From Agromyces archimandritae (GTDB lineage Bacteria > Actinomycetota > Actinomycetes > Actinomycetales > Microbacteriaceae): DNA of 64,000 bases. Below the pieces are notes generated by a model that was not told where the DNA came from, searched no databases, and was given only the letters and a program-made list of their open reading frames with translations. Positions 7,971 to 17,740 of this stretch are shown here, in pieces (the first letter of the stretch is position 1; each line of letters opens with the position of its first letter). The DNA is taken from contig NZ_CP071696.1 in NCBI RefSeq assembly GCF_018024495.1, positions 2,418,001 through 2,482,000 of the forward strand. Direction: 5' to 3'. The translations under genes and the position numbers were made by a program.

Positions 7971-8230
7971 CGTGGCAGCGCGACCCGGCATCCACTCGGG
8001 GAGGGGGCGGGTCTCGATACGCTCGTGCCTCGCTCCTCGACCGGCGGACGGTGGTCGAGTAGGCGCGCCAGCGCCGTATCGAGGCCCGGTGCTCGGGGGT
8101 CTCGATACGCTCGTGCCTCGCTCCTCGACCGGCGGACGGTGGTCGAGTAGGCGCGCCAGCGCCGTATCGAGGCCCGGTGCTCGGGGGTCTCGATACGCTC
8201 GTGCCTCGCTCCTCGACCGGCGGGGCGCGG
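7971..8230. repeat. Repeat array II (same family as array I)
   Basis: Between clpP and narI, three near-identical copies of GGTCTCGATACGCTCGTGCC + TCGCTCCTCGACCGGCGG are spaced about 77 bases apart, joined by GGTCGAGTAGGCGCGCCAGC and CGTATCGAGGCCC pieces. A half copy of the dispersed palindrome (CGGCATCCACTCG) lies at 7986-7998. The upstream part of the gene-free stretch (7910-7970) is the clpP promoter region. Confidence 0.85.
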
Positions 8231-8989
8231 CTACGGCCTGGTGAGCCGCTTCGGGTCGGGCGCCTCGATGCCCTCCCAGCCGCGCCGGGGCGTGCGGCCC
8301 GGGGCGACGGCGTCGCGCGAGCGGTACACGAGGTACGGCCGGAACAGGTAGCCGACGGGCGCCGAGAACACGTGCACGAGGCGCGTGAACGGCCACAGCG
8401 CGAACAGCAGCGTCGCCGTCAGCACGTGCAGCTGGAACCAGAGCGGCACGGTCGCCATGAGCTCGGGCTGCGGCTGGAAGCCGAGGAGGCTGCGGACCCA
8501 CGGCGAGACGGTCGTGCGGTACTGGTAGCCGCCCTCGAAGATCTGGAACTGGATGGTGGCGATGGTGCCGAAGAGCAGGGTCGCGCCGAGCACGACGTAC
8601 ATGATCTTGTCCATGACGGTCGTCGCGAGGAAGACGGGGCCGACGGTGCGGCGCCGATAGATCAGGATCGCCAGGCCCGCGAGGGTGAGGACGGCCGCCG
8701 CCGTGCCGAGCACCGTCGCGCCGATGTGGTAGATGTGCTCGTCGATGCCGATGGCGTAGAGCCACTCGCGGGGGATCAGGAGGCCGACGACGTGGCCGAC
8801 GATGACCATCAGGATGCCGAAGTGGAACATCGGCGAGCCCCAGCGCAGCAGCGGCTTCTCGTACAGTTCGCTCGACCGCGTCGTCCAGCCGAACTTGTCG
8901 TAGCGGTACCGCCAGATGTGGCCGACGATGAACACGGCCGCGGCGGCGTAGGGGTAGGCGACCCAGGCGAGGATGTCGAGCGGGTTCAC
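8231..8989 (-). CDS. narI: Respiratory nitrate reductase gamma subunit
   Basis: This 252-residue membrane subunit anchors NarGH and carries two b-type hemes that pass electrons from quinol. Five hydrophobic helices are visible; histidines in [16 protein letters not shown] and in [10 protein letters not shown] / RLVHVF are in the positions of the heme ligands of the family. The C-terminal tail (about 35 residues, [16 protein letters not shown]) is longer than the last helix requires and is basic, so likely cytoplasmic. The GTG start overlaps the narJ stop by 4 bases, implying translational coupling. Confidence 0.93.
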   Translation of the reverse strand: MNPLDILAWVAYPYAAAAVFIVGHIWRYRYDKFGWTTRSSELYEKPLLRWGSPMFHFGILMVIVGHVVGLLIPREWLYAIGIDEHIYHIGATVLGTAAAVLTLAGLAILIYRRRTVGPVFLATTVMDKIMYVVLGATLLFGTIATIQFQIFEGGYQYRTTVSPWVRSLLGFQPQPELMATVPLWFQLHVLTATLLFALWPFTRLVHVFSAPVGYLFRPYLVYRSRDAVAPGRTPRRGWEGIEAPDPKRLTRP

Positions 8990-9756
8990 GGTGCGGTCTC
9001 CGATCCGAACGGGGCTGTTCCGAAAGAGGCGGTTCCGAATGGTGCGGTTCCGGCGGGGCCGGCTGCGGCGCCGAGCGGCGCGGTGGATCCGCCCCCGTAC
9101 GGCGCCAGCTGCGGGAAGGGCAGGCCGACCGTTTCGGCAGGCGGCCCCTCCTCGATGAGGGTGCGGTAACGCTCGAGGGTGGCCTCGTCGAGCTCGGGCA
9201 GGCTTCGGCAGAGGGCGCCGACGAGCCCGGCGTAGGGGCTGCCGAGCCGGTCGAGGGCCTCGCGGAGCACCTCGATGCCCTCGCGGTGGGCGGCGATCAG
9301 CTCGGCGGCGATCGGCGAGTCGCTGAGGGCCGAGAACTCCAGTACGGCCGGCAGGTAGTCGGGCAGTTCGGCGGCGTCGAACTCCCATCCGGCGGCGCGG
9401 TAGGCGTCGAGGAACGCGATGAGCGCCGTGCCGCGGCGGCGGGTGTCGCCGGTCGCGTAATAGCTCAGGTACATGCTGCACTTGCGTTTCAGGTCGAAGG
9501 TGCGCACGTAGTGGTCCTCGAGCTCGGGGCGCGCCATGGCATCCACTCGCGACAGGAACTCGCGCACCGCCTCGCCGAACGGCTCCGGCAGACTCGACGC
9601 GGCCGTGCGCACGCGCCCGTCGTCCAGCGCCTCGCCCGGGTAGTCGAGCAGCAGCGAGAGCACCATGTGGAGGCTGCGGCGGGCCTGCTCGTCGATGCGC
9701 ACCGGGGCGATGCGCGCCGGCGGGCGCGAGAAACGGATCTGCCGGGGAAGCCTCAT
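8986..9756 (-). CDS. narJ: Nitrate reductase molybdenum cofactor assembly chaperone
   Basis: NarJ is a cytosolic chaperone that binds NarG during cofactor insertion and is absent from the final enzyme. The 256-residue protein shows the family core ([44 protein letters not shown]). The last 25-30 residues are an added glycine/proline tail with a short degenerate repeat ([15 protein letters not shown]) that is not part of the NarJ fold. A half dispersed palindrome inside the gene encodes SRVDAMA at about residue 72. Start at MRLPRQ; overlaps narH by 4 bases. Confidence 0.92.
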   Translation of the reverse strand: MRLPRQIRFSRPPARIAPVRIDEQARRSLHMVLSLLLDYPGEALDDGRVRTAASSLPEPFGEAVREFLSRVDAMARPELEDHYVRTFDLKRKCSMYLSYYATGDTRRRGTALIAFLDAYRAAGWEFDAAELPDYLPAVLEFSALSDSPIAAELIAAHREGIEVLREALDRLGSPYAGLVGALCRSLPELDEATLERYRTLIEEGPPAETVGLPFPQLAPYGGGSTAPLGAAAGPAGTAPFGTASFGTAPFGSETAP

Positions 9757-11390
9757 TCCTCGTCCTTCGGCGGGAAGAGGCCGGACGGGCTGCCGTTGCC
9801 GTCCCAGTTCAGCAGGTTCACCCGGCCCGGCGTGGAGGGCCGGTCGGCGCGCTGCCGGTTCGCGAGGGCGTGGAAGTTCTCGACGGCGACCGGCACATCG
9901 GGGCCGCTGGACTGCCCGAAGGGGCCCGCCCCGCCCATGCCCGGGCCGCCCTCGTAGTCGAGGGAGCAGGCGAGCTCCTCGAGGTCGCGGGCCTGCTCGG
10001 CGTGGGCGGTGGGGATGACGTAGCGCTCGTCGTACTTCGCGATCGCGAGCAGCCGGTACATCTCCTCGACCTCGGCGCCCGTCATCCCGATCGAGGCGGC
10101 GATCGATTCGTCGCGCTCGGCGCCGAGGTTCACATCGCGCATGTACGAGCGCATGCCGGCGAGCTTCTTCAGCGACTCGGCGACGGGCTCCATGTCGCCT
10201 GCGGTGAAGAGGCCGGCGAGGTACTCCATCGGGATCCGCAGCTTGTCGATCGCGGCGAACAGGGTGCGGGCGTCCTCGCCGTCGGCGCCGCTGCCGGCGA
10301 CCACGTCGACGACGGGCGACAGCGGCGGAATGTACCAGACCATCGGCATCGTGCGGTACTCGGGGTGCAACGGCAGCGCCACCCGGTATTCGCTGATGAG
10401 GCGGTGGATCGGGCTCCGCTGGGCGGCGTCGATCCAGTCCTCGGGGATGCCATCCGCGCGCGCCTGGGCGATCACGGCCGGGTCGTGCGGGTCGAGGAAC
10501 ACGTCGCGCTGGGCCTCCAGCAGATCGTGTTCGTCCTCGACCGAGGCGGCCTCGGCGACCTTGTCGACGTCGTAGAGCACGAGTCCGAGGTAGCGCAGCC
10601 GCCCCACGCAGGTCTCCGAGCACACCGTCGGAAGCCCGACCTCGATGCGCGGGTAGCACAGGGTGCACTTCTCGGCCTTGCCGGTCTTGTGGTTGAAGTA
10701 GACCTTCTTGTACGGGCAGCCCGAGACGCACATGCGCCAGCCGCGGCACTTGTCCTGATCGACGAGGACGATGCCGTCCTCGCTGCGCTTGTACATCGCC
10801 CCGGACGGGCAGGAGGCCACGCAGGAGGGATTCAAACAGTGCTCGCAGATGCGCGGCAGGTAGAACATGAACGTCTGCTCGAACTCCTCGGCGACATGCT
10901 CCGACATGTGCTGCAGGATCGGGTCGTCGGCCATGGTCGCCGTGGAGCCGCCGAGGTCGTCGTCCCAGTTCGCCGACCAGGTGATCTTCGTCGGCTCGCC
11001 CGTGAGCAGGCTCACCGGCCGGGCCACCGGGGTCTGCTCGCCGGCGGGGGCGTTCAGCAGCATGTCGTAGTCGTACGTCCAGGGCTCGTAGTAGTCCTGG
11101 ATGTCGGGCATCTTCGGGTTCGAGAAGATCGTGGCGAGCTTCTTCAGCTTGCCGCCGGCCTTCAGCTTCAGGCGGCCGTTCCGGGTGCGGACCCAGCCGC
11201 CCTTCCACTCCTCCTGATCCTCGTAACGGCGCGGGTAGCCGAGCCCCGGGCGGGTCTCGACGTTGTTGAACCACACGTATTCGACGCCCGAGCGGTTCGT
11301 CCACGCCTGCTTGCAGGTCACCGAGCAGGTGTGACATCCGATGCACTTGTCGAGGTTCATCACCATCGACATCTGCGCCATGACCCGCAT
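9753..11390 (-). CDS. narH: Respiratory nitrate reductase beta subunit
   Basis: The 545-residue electron-transfer subunit has four cysteine clusters for iron-sulfur centres: CIGCHTCSVTC near the N-terminus, CEHCLNPSC/ASCPSG, CRGWRMCVSGCPYKK (where Trp stands in the position that makes one centre a [3Fe-4S] type in the family) and CTLCYPRIEVG. It transfers electrons from NarI hemes to NarG at the inner face of the membrane. Length is slightly above that of E. coli NarH, with a Gly/Pro-rich segment near the C-terminus. The ATG overlaps the narG stop as TGATG. Confidence 0.95.
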   Translation of the reverse strand: MRVMAQMSMVMNLDKCIGCHTCSVTCKQAWTNRSGVEYVWFNNVETRPGLGYPRRYEDQEEWKGGWVRTRNGRLKLKAGGKLKKLATIFSNPKMPDIQDYYEPWTYDYDMLLNAPAGEQTPVARPVSLLTGEPTKITWSANWDDDLGGSTATMADDPILQHMSEHVAEEFEQTFMFYLPRICEHCLNPSCVASCPSGAMYKRSEDGIVLVDQDKCRGWRMCVSGCPYKKVYFNHKTGKAEKCTLCYPRIEVGLPTVCSETCVGRLRYLGLVLYDVDKVAEAASVEDEHDLLEAQRDVFLDPHDPAVIAQARADGIPEDWIDAAQRSPIHRLISEYRVALPLHPEYRTMPMVWYIPPLSPVVDVVAGSGADGEDARTLFAAIDKLRIPMEYLAGLFTAGDMEPVAESLKKLAGMRSYMRDVNLGAERDESIAASIGMTGAEVEEMYRLLAIAKYDERYVIPTAHAEQARDLEELACSLDYEGGPGMGGAGPFGQSSGPDVPVAVENFHALANRQRADRPSTPGRVNLLNWDGNGSPSGLFPPKDEE

Positions 11391-14300
11391 CAGTACACCA
11401 CCTCCTGGCTGCGACGGCGGATGACCGTCACCTCGTCGCGCTGGTTGCCGGTCGGCCCCAGGTAGTTGAACGCCCACGACAGCTGCGCGTAGCCGCCGAT
11501 CAGGTGGCTCGGTTTCAGCAGGATGCGCGTGAGCGAGTTGTGGATGCCGCCGCGCAGCCCGCTCGTCTCGGCCCTCGGCACATCGATCGTCCGGTCCTTC
11601 GCGTGGTACATGTACACGGTGCCCTCCGGCATCCGGTGCGAGACGACGGCGCGGGCGACGACGACGCCGTTGCGGTTGACCGCCTCGATCCAGTCGTTGT
11701 CGACGACGCCGATCCGGTCCGCGTCGCCCGGGCTCATCCAGATGGTGGGGCCGCCGCGCGAGAGCGCGAGCATGAAGAGGTTGTCCTGGTACTCCGAGTG
11801 GATCGACCACTTCGAGTGCGGCGTCAGGTAGCGCACCGCGACGCCCTGCTCGCCGCCGGCGTCGGCCCGCTCGCCTGGCACCGGGTAGTCGTAGAGGCGG
11901 GCGAGGTCGAGCGGCGGGCGGAACACCGGCATCTGCTCGCCGAGTTCGGCCATCCAGTCGTGGTCGAGGAAGAAGTGCATGCGCCCGGTGAGGGTGTGCC
12001 ACGGCTTCAGCAGTTCCACGTTCTGCGCGAACGCCGTGTAGCGGCGGCCGCCGTGCTCGGAGCCGGACCATTCCGGCGACGTGATGACGCTCATCGGCCG
12101 CGCCCGCACATCCGCGAAGGTGATGTGCTCGCCCTCGTGGTCCTCGGCGAGGAACGCCATCGGCTTGCCCGTGCGTTTCTCGAGGGTGCGGAAGCCCTGC
12201 ACGGCGAGCTGCCCGTTCGTCGTGCCGGAGAGGGCGAGGATCATCTCGCAGGCCCGCTCCGCCGTGTCGAGGCGGATGGATCCCGCGCCCTGGCGGCCCT
12301 CGGGCACGACCCCGTTCAGGCTCGCGAGGCGCTCCAGCTCGTCCTCGACGCGGTACACGACGCCCTTCGTCGGCAGACCGAGCTTCGCCGCGAGCGGGCC
12401 GAGGCTGAGCAGCCGCCGGGCGACCTGCGGGTAGTCGCGCTCCACGACGACGAGCTTCGGCATCGTCACCCCGGGAACCCGCGGCAGATCGTCGCCGACG
12501 ATGCCGTGCGGCGCCGCCATCGCATCCGGGGTGTCGTGCTGCAAGGGCGCCGCGACGAGGTCCTTCCGCACGCCCAGGTGCTCGACCGCCATCTGCGAGA
12601 AGCGCGCCGCGAGCCCGGCGAAGATGTCGAAGTCGGTGCGCGTCTGCCACGGCGGGTCGATCGCCGGGCTGAAGGAGTGCACGAAGGGGTGCATGTCGGT
12701 CGAGGAGAGGTCGTACTTCTCGTACCAGGTCGCCGCCGGCAGCACGACATCGGAGAACAGCGTCGTCGACGTCATCCGGAAGTCGCTCGTGACGAGCAGG
12801 TCGAGCTTGCCCTCCGGCGCCTCGTCGTGCCACGTCATCGACTCGGGGCGGCGGTCGATCGTCGACTCGGACGCCCGGAGCGACGCATCCGTGCCGAGCA
12901 GGTGTTTCAGGAAGTACTCGTTGCCCTTGCCCGAGGAGCCCAGGATGTTCGCCCGCCAGATGTTCAGCACCCGCGGGAAGTTCGCCGGATCGTCCGGGTC
13001 CTCGCACGCGAAACGCAGCCGCCCGGCGTCGAGTTCGTCGACGACGTACTGCTTCGGATCCACCCCGGCCGCCTCGGCCTCGTCGACGAGATCCAGCGGG
13101 TTGCGGTCGAAGCTCGGGTAGCTCGGCATCCACCCGCGCTTGGCGGACTCGACGAGCAGGTCGGCCGTCGTCTGCCCGGCGAAGCGGCCCGATCCGGTCG
13201 GCGCCGACAGCAGATCGGCCGGCAGCCCGTCGTAACGCCACTGGTCGCTCGCGAGGTACCAGAAGGCCGTGCCGATCATCGCTCGACCGGGCCGCACCCA
13301 GTCGCTCGCGGTGCCGTACTGCGTGTAGCCGGTCACCGGGCGCACCTTCTCCTGCCCGACGTAGTGCGCCCACCCGCCGCCGTTCACGCCCTGGCAGCCG
13401 GTCATCATCGTCAGGGCGAGGAAGGTGCGGTAGATCGTGTCGGAGTGGAACCAGTGGTTCGTGCCGGCACCCATGAGGATCATCGAACGCCCGCCGGAGT
13501 CGCGCGCGTTCACCGCGAACTCGCGGCCGATCCGCTCCGCCTGCGCCGCAGGCACCCCCGTCAGCTCCTCCTGCCAGGCCGGCGTTCCGGGCGTGGATGC
13601 GTCGTCGTAGCCCGTCGGCCACTCGCCCGGCATGCCGTCGCGGCCCACCCCGTACTGGGCGAGCATGAGGTCGAAGACGGTCGTCACGAGCCGATCGCCG
13701 ATGCGGCGGGCCGGAACCCCGCGGCGCACCGAACCGGCCCCGCCGGCGTGCGCCCGCTCCGGGTCGTCCTCGGGGTCGCCCGGGTCGACGTCGAAGCGGG
13801 GCAGGTCGACGGCCAGCTGCAGGCCCTCGTCGAGGTCGGCGATCGACAGCGGCGGGCGGATGTCGCCGAGGTCCAGGTTCCAGTCGCCCTCGTCGGCCTC
13901 GCCGAAGCGGTGCCCGAGGGTGCCGTTCGGCACCTGCGGTCGGCCCTGCTCGTCGAGGAGCACCGGCTTGAAGGCGGCGTTGGCGGCATCCACCCCCAGG
14001 TCCTCGGCCGTCAGGAACTTGCCCGGCACGAGCCCGTCGCCGTGCGGCTCGAGGGTCACGAGGAACGGCGCATCCGTGTATTTCGTCAGGTAGCCGGCGA
14101 AGTACGGCTCGCGTTCGGCGGGGGATCCGGCGAGGAACTCGCGGAGGATGACATGCCCCATCGCCGTCGCCAGCGCCCCGTCGGTGCCGGGGTGCGGGGC
14201 CACCCATTCGTCGGCGAACTTCGTGTTGTCGGCGAAATCGGGACTGACGACGACGACCTTCGTGCCGCGGTAGCGGGCCTCCGTCATGAAGTGGGCGTCC

Positions 14301-15142
14301 GGCGTGCGCGTCACCGGCACGTTCGACCCCCACATCATCAGGTAGCTGGAGTTCCACCAGTCGGCCGACTCGGGAACGTCGGTCTGGTCGCCGAAGACCT
14401 GGGGGCTGGCCACCGGCAGGTCGGCGTACCAGTCGTAGAAGGACTGCATCGTGCCGCCGATGAGGTTGATGAACCGCGCCCCGACGCCGTGCGAGACCAT
14501 CGACATCGCCGGGATCGGCGAGAAGCCGGCGACCCGGTCGGGCCCGTAGCGCTTGATCGTGTGCACATGGGCGGCCGCGACGATCTCGAGCACCTCGTCC
14601 CAGTTCGCCCGTACCAGGCCGCCCTTGCCGCGCGCCCGCTTGTAGGCGCGGCTCGTCTCGGCGTCGTCGGTGAGCGCCGCCCACGCCTTGACCGGGTCGC
14701 CGCCCTGCTCGGCCTTCGCCCGCCGGTACGACTCCAGCAGCACCCCGCGCACGTACGGGTAGCGCACGCGCGTGGGCGAATAGGTGTACCAGCTGAATGC
14801 GGCGCCTCGCGGGCATCCACGCGGTTCGTACTCGGGGGAGTCGGGGCCGACGCTCGGGTAGTCGGTCTGCTGCGTCTCCCAGGTGATGATGCCGTCTTTG
14901 ACATACACCTTCCACGAGCAGGAGCCCGTGCAGTTCACCCCGTGCGTCGAACGCACCACCTTGTCATGCGACCAGCGGTCGCGGTAGAACACGTCGCCCT
15001 TGCGGCCGCCCTCGAGGAACACGCTGCGGAGGTCCGGCGCCACCTCGCCCTTGCGGAAGAAGCGCCCGAGCTCGATGAGCCCGTTCGAAAGCGCCCCGTC
15101 GGTGGCGTGCCGGGTCTTGCCCTGCGGTTCGGTGGTCGTCAT
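11390..15142 (-). CDS. narG: Respiratory nitrate reductase alpha subunit
   Basis: The 1250-residue catalytic subunit reduces nitrate to nitrite at a molybdenum bis-MGD centre. The N-terminal iron-sulfur motif with a histidine ligand is seen in RSTHGVNCTGSCSWKVY followed by CPRG; molybdopterin-binding segments include MMWGSNVPVTRTPDAHF and GAGTNHWFHSD. The MGD-binding C-terminal domain ends with YLGPTGNQRDEVTVIR, a conserved end of NarG proteins. No twin-arginine signal is present, consistent with a cytoplasm-facing enzyme. It is separated by only 6 bases from narK; AAGGAG lies upstream of the ATG. The enzyme depends on the molybdenum cofactor genes immediately next to this operon. Confidence 0.97.
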   Translation of the reverse strand: MTTTEPQGKTRHATDGALSNGLIELGRFFRKGEVAPDLRSVFLEGGRKGDVFYRDRWSHDKVVRSTHGVNCTGSCSWKVYVKDGIITWETQQTDYPSVGPDSPEYEPRGCPRGAAFSWYTYSPTRVRYPYVRGVLLESYRRAKAEQGGDPVKAWAALTDDAETSRAYKRARGKGGLVRANWDEVLEIVAAAHVHTIKRYGPDRVAGFSPIPAMSMVSHGVGARFINLIGGTMQSFYDWYADLPVASPQVFGDQTDVPESADWWNSSYLMMWGSNVPVTRTPDAHFMTEARYRGTKVVVVSPDFADNTKFADEWVAPHPGTDGALATAMGHVILREFLAGSPAEREPYFAGYLTKYTDAPFLVTLEPHGDGLVPGKFLTAEDLGVDAANAAFKPVLLDEQGRPQVPNGTLGHRFGEADEGDWNLDLGDIRPPLSIADLDEGLQLAVDLPRFDVDPGDPEDDPERAHAGGAGSVRRGVPARRIGDRLVTTVFDLMLAQYGVGRDGMPGEWPTGYDDASTPGTPAWQEELTGVPAAQAERIGREFAVNARDSGGRSMILMGAGTNHWFHSDTIYRTFLALTMMTGCQGVNGGGWAHYVGQEKVRPVTGYTQYGTASDWVRPGRAMIGTAFWYLASDQWRYDGLPADLLSAPTGSGRFAGQTTADLLVESAKRGWMPSYPSFDRNPLDLVDEAEAAGVDPKQYVVDELDAGRLRFACEDPDDPANFPRVLNIWRANILGSSGKGNEYFLKHLLGTDASLRASESTIDRRPESMTWHDEAPEGKLDLLVTSDFRMTSTTLFSDVVLPAATWYEKYDLSSTDMHPFVHSFSPAIDPPWQTRTDFDIFAGLAARFSQMAVEHLGVRKDLVAAPLQHDTPDAMAAPHGIVGDDLPRVPGVTMPKLVVVERDYPQVARRLLSLGPLAAKLGLPTKGVVYRVEDELERLASLNGVVPEGRQGAGSIRLDTAERACEMILALSGTTNGQLAVQGFRTLEKRTGKPMAFLAEDHEGEHITFADVRARPMSVITSPEWSGSEHGGRRYTAFAQNVELLKPWHTLTGRMHFFLDHDWMAELGEQMPVFRPPLDLARLYDYPVPGERADAGGEQGVAVRYLTPHSKWSIHSEYQDNLFMLALSRGGPTIWMSPGDADRIGVVDNDWIEAVNRNGVVVARAVVSHRMPEGTVYMYHAKDRTIDVPRAETSGLRGGIHNSLTRILLKPSHLIGGYAQLSWAFNYLGPTGNQRDEVTVIRRRSQEVVY

Positions 15143-15148
15143 GGAGGT

Positions 15149-16474
15149 TCAGCTCCTTGCCTCGGCGCCGGGGCGCACGTAGTAGTACCAGGCCAGCCAC
15201 ACGCTCACCAGGCAGAGCGCCGCCGACCAGATGTAGAACGGGAACACGCCGATGCTCGACAGCAGCACGCCGACGAAGAACGGGCCGAAGGCGGCGACGG
15301 ATGCCGTCCAGCCGATCGCGCCGCCCGCCTGCAGCTTCGGGAAGATCATCGGCATCTGCTTGAACGTGCCGGCGTTCACGAGGCCCGAGAAGAACATGAT
15401 GATGAGGGTGCCGGTGAGGAACCCCCAGAACTGGCCGACGTCGCTCGGCGCGAGGAAGAACATCGTCACGATGCAGCCGGCGAACATGCCGATCGCGCCG
15501 ACGAGGGTGAAGATGCCGCCGCCCCAGCGGTCGCAGAGCGGGCCGCACGCCGCACGCACGAGCGCGCCGATCGCCGGCCCGATGAAGGTGAACGCGAGCG
15601 CGTTCGGCGCCCCCTCGAAGCCGCCGTACAGCTGCCCGATGAGCAGACCCGTCTGCGCGCCGAGCCCCGAGAACAGGCCGAAGCCCATGACGTAGAGCAC
15701 CGTCTGGATCCACGTGTGCTTCAGACCGAAGATCTTCAACTGCTCGCGGAAGTTCGCCTTCACCGGCACCCGCCTGATGAACATGAACGCGAGGAAGGCG
15801 GCCAGCAGCACCCAGGGCACGAGCACGAGACCGCCGTTGTGCAGCCACACGTACCCGCCCTCGACATCCACCTCGGGCGCGATCGCCGCCGTGCCGAACA
15901 GGCCGAAGCCCACGATCCACGGCGTGATCAGCTGGATGAACGAGATGCCGAAGTTGCCGAGGCCGGCCTGCAGGCCGAGGGCCGTGCCCGACAGGCGCTT
16001 CGGGAAGAAATAGCTCGTCGAGGGCATGAAGCCCGAGAAGGTGCCGCCGCCGATGCCGGCTGCGAACGCGAGCGCCATCAGCACCCAGAACGGCGTCGAG
16101 GTGTCGCGCACGACGAACGTCCACCCGAGCAGCGGGATGAGCAGCAGCAGGGCGGAGACCACCACGAGCGTGCGGGAGCCGAGGATCGGCGGCAGGAACA
16201 TGAACACCATGCGCAAGAGGCCCGCCGCGAGGCCCGGGATCGCGACGAGCCAGTACAGCTGCCCGGAGTCCAGGGCGAAGCCGATGTCGTTCAGGCGCGG
16301 TGCGATCGCGCTGACGACGTACCACGTCGCGAAGCTGATGAACATCGTGTACGTGGTGATCCACAGGGTGCCCCATGCGCGCTTCGACGACCAGCGTGCC
16401 GGGTTCTCCGGATCCCAGTTGGACAGGTCGTCTTTCAGCTCGCTGCCCGGTTCAGCCGGTTTCGGATCGCTCAT
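15149..16474 (-). CDS. narK: Nitrate/nitrite antiporter
   Basis: The 441-residue MFS protein has 12 hydrophobic helices and the nitrate-porter signatures in helices 5 and 11: AAGIGGGTFSGFMPSTSYFF and FFSGLVNAGTFKQMP. NarK proteins import nitrate and export nitrite at the cytoplasmic membrane. It is the first gene of the narKGHJI operon; AGGGGG precedes the ATG. The N-terminal 30 residues are polar (PKPAEPGSELKDDLSNWDPE) and likely cytoplasmic. Confidence 0.93.
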   Translation of the reverse strand: MSDPKPAEPGSELKDDLSNWDPENPARWSSKRAWGTLWITTYTMFISFATWYVVSAIAPRLNDIGFALDSGQLYWLVAIPGLAAGLLRMVFMFLPPILGSRTLVVVSALLLLIPLLGWTFVVRDTSTPFWVLMALAFAAGIGGGTFSGFMPSTSYFFPKRLSGTALGLQAGLGNFGISFIQLITPWIVGFGLFGTAAIAPEVDVEGGYVWLHNGGLVLVPWVLLAAFLAFMFIRRVPVKANFREQLKIFGLKHTWIQTVLYVMGFGLFSGLGAQTGLLIGQLYGGFEGAPNALAFTFIGPAIGALVRAACGPLCDRWGGGIFTLVGAIGMFAGCIVTMFFLAPSDVGQFWGFLTGTLIIMFFSGLVNAGTFKQMPMIFPKLQAGGAIGWTASVAAFGPFFVGVLLSSIGVFPFYIWSAALCLVSVWLAWYYYVRPGAEARS

Positions 16475-16823
16475 CGCCGCCCCCTGTGGTTCACGGTCCG
16501 CCGCCCCTGTGATGCACGGTCTTGGCTCAGTCTGACCCCGTTCTCATGGTCAGGGCAAGAGTTGCTCCGGCGCGCCGGTTGCTCGCCAGCGGGGGAGAAT
16601 GCCCTGACCACGCGGCGTGGCGAGCCTTCGAGCAGGCGGTCGGATCGCCGATTCTACGCGCCGTAGAAAGGGGGTTCGGGGGTGGATGCCCCGTACACCC
16701 CGTCCGAGGGGCGCCACGCGCTCGGCGCCACGCACCCACCGCCTGCGGTCGGGGAGCGCGCCGTGCCCCGGCGTGCCGGTCCGCGGTGCCGGCGGCGACG
16801 GCCGCCTCGGCTACCCTGACGGA
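16475..16823. promoter_or_regulatory. narK / mog divergent intergenic region with 11-bp inverted repeat
   Basis: No gene is seen. TGGTCAGGGCA at 16547-16557 and TGCCCTGACCA at 16600-16610 form a perfect inverted repeat with a 42-base spacer, 73-136 bases upstream of narK, a layout suited to a dimeric regulator binding two sites with looping or to a stem. No FNR-like TTGAT-N4-ATCAA site was found. The right end carries the leaderless -10 box of mog at 16812-16817. Confidence 0.45.
16812..16817 (+). promoter_or_regulatory. -10 box TACCCT, leaderless start
   Basis: TACCCT ends 6 bases before the ATG at 16824. Confidence 0.5.
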
Positions 16824-17330
16824 ATGGAGGCAGCCCGGGTCGTGACCGTGTCGGACCGCTCCGCCCGCGGCGAGCGGCCGGACGCGACCGGACCCGTGCT
16901 CGTCGCGCGGCTGCGCGAGGCGGGGTGGGATGCGGCCGGCGCGCTCGTGCCCGACGGAGCCGACTCGGTCCGAGCCGCGATCGCCGAGGCAGTGGCCTCC
17001 GGCGCCCGCCTCGTCGTCACCACCGGCGGCACCGGCATCGGGCCCCGCGACGAGACCCCCGAGGGCACCGCCCCGCTGCTCGCCCGCACGCTGCCCGGCA
17101 TCCCCGAGGAGATCCGCCGGCGCGGAGGCTCGCACGGGATGCTCTCGCGCGCCCTCGCCGGCATCGCGACCGGACCCGGGGGTCGCGGCGCCCTCGTGGC
17201 GAACCTGCCCGGCTCGCCCGGCGGCGCCGCCGACGGACTCGACGTCGTGCTCTCGGTGGCGGCGCACGTGCTCTCGCAGCTCGATGGCGGGGACCACGAC
17301 GCCGCGGCGCACCGGGCGGCCACCGCATGA
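16824..17330 (+). CDS. Molybdopterin adenylyltransferase-type protein (MogA/MoaB)
   Basis: This 168-residue single-domain protein has the MoCF-binding signature TTGGTGIGPRDETPEGT and the NLPGSPGGAADGL loop of the MogA/MoaB family, which adenylates molybdopterin before metal insertion by MoeA. It is the first gene of a three-gene plus-strand operon with moaE and moaA; its stop overlaps the moaE start by 4 bases. A choice between MogA and MoaB cannot be made from sequence alone. Confidence 0.88.
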   Translation: MEAARVVTVSDRSARGERPDATGPVLVARLREAGWDAAGALVPDGADSVRAAIAEAVASGARLVVTTGGTGIGPRDETPEGTAPLLARTLPGIPEEIRRRGGSHGMLSRALAGIATGPGGRGALVANLPGSPGGAADGLDVVLSVAAHVLSQLDGGDHDAAAHRAATA

Positions 17331-17740
17331 TCCGCCTCGCCGCGATCTCGGACGAGCCGCTGGACGCGTCCGCGCACCTGGACGCCGTGCAGTCCGACGC
17401 CGCAGGCGCCGTCGCCGTATTCATCGGCCAGGTGCGCGACCACGACCCCGGCATCGCCGGCAGCGTCGTCCGCCTCGACTATTCGGCGCATCCGGACGCC
17501 GAGGCGGTGCTCCGCTCGCTCGCCGAACGGCACGACGCCGACGGCACCCGGATCGCCGTGACGCACCGCATCGGGCGGCTCGGCGTCGGCGATACCGCCG
17601 TCGTCGTCGCGGTCGCGACCGCGCACCGCGCCGAGGCGTTCCGCGTCTGCGAGGCCCTCGTCGAAGACGTCAAGCACGAGCTGCCGATCTGGAAGAAGCA
17701 GTGGAGCGCGGAGGGGGAGTCGCAGTGGGTGGGACTGTGA
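17327..17740 (+). CDS. moaE: Molybdopterin synthase catalytic subunit
   Basis: This 137-residue MoaE shows FIGQVRDHDPG near residue 33, HRIGRLGVGDTAVVVAV in the middle and the C-terminal catalytic segment VKHELPIWKKQW, whose lysines take part in the reaction. With the MoaD sulfur carrier (encoded at 19.1 kb) it inserts dithiolene sulfurs into cyclic pyranopterin monophosphate. The ATG overlaps the previous stop and the gene overlaps moaA by 16 bases. Confidence 0.93.
   Translation: MIRLAAISDEPLDASAHLDAVQSDAAGAVAVFIGQVRDHDPGIAGSVVRLDYSAHPDAEAVLRSLAERHDADGTRIAVTHRIGRLGVGDTAVVVAVATAHRAEAFRVCEALVEDVKHELPIWKKQWSAEGESQWVGL

Noticed and set aside
7910..7990. ClgR box upstream of clpP
   Set aside because: No clear TTCGC...GCGAA-type site was found; only the imperfect palindrome at 7943-7970 is reported, at low confidence.
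9753..16666. Very long open frames antisense or out of frame to narG/narH/narK (over 1700 codons in places)
   Set aside because: They are shadows caused by high third-position GC; they have Arg/Ala/Pro-rich composition, no domains, and overlap confidently assigned genes.
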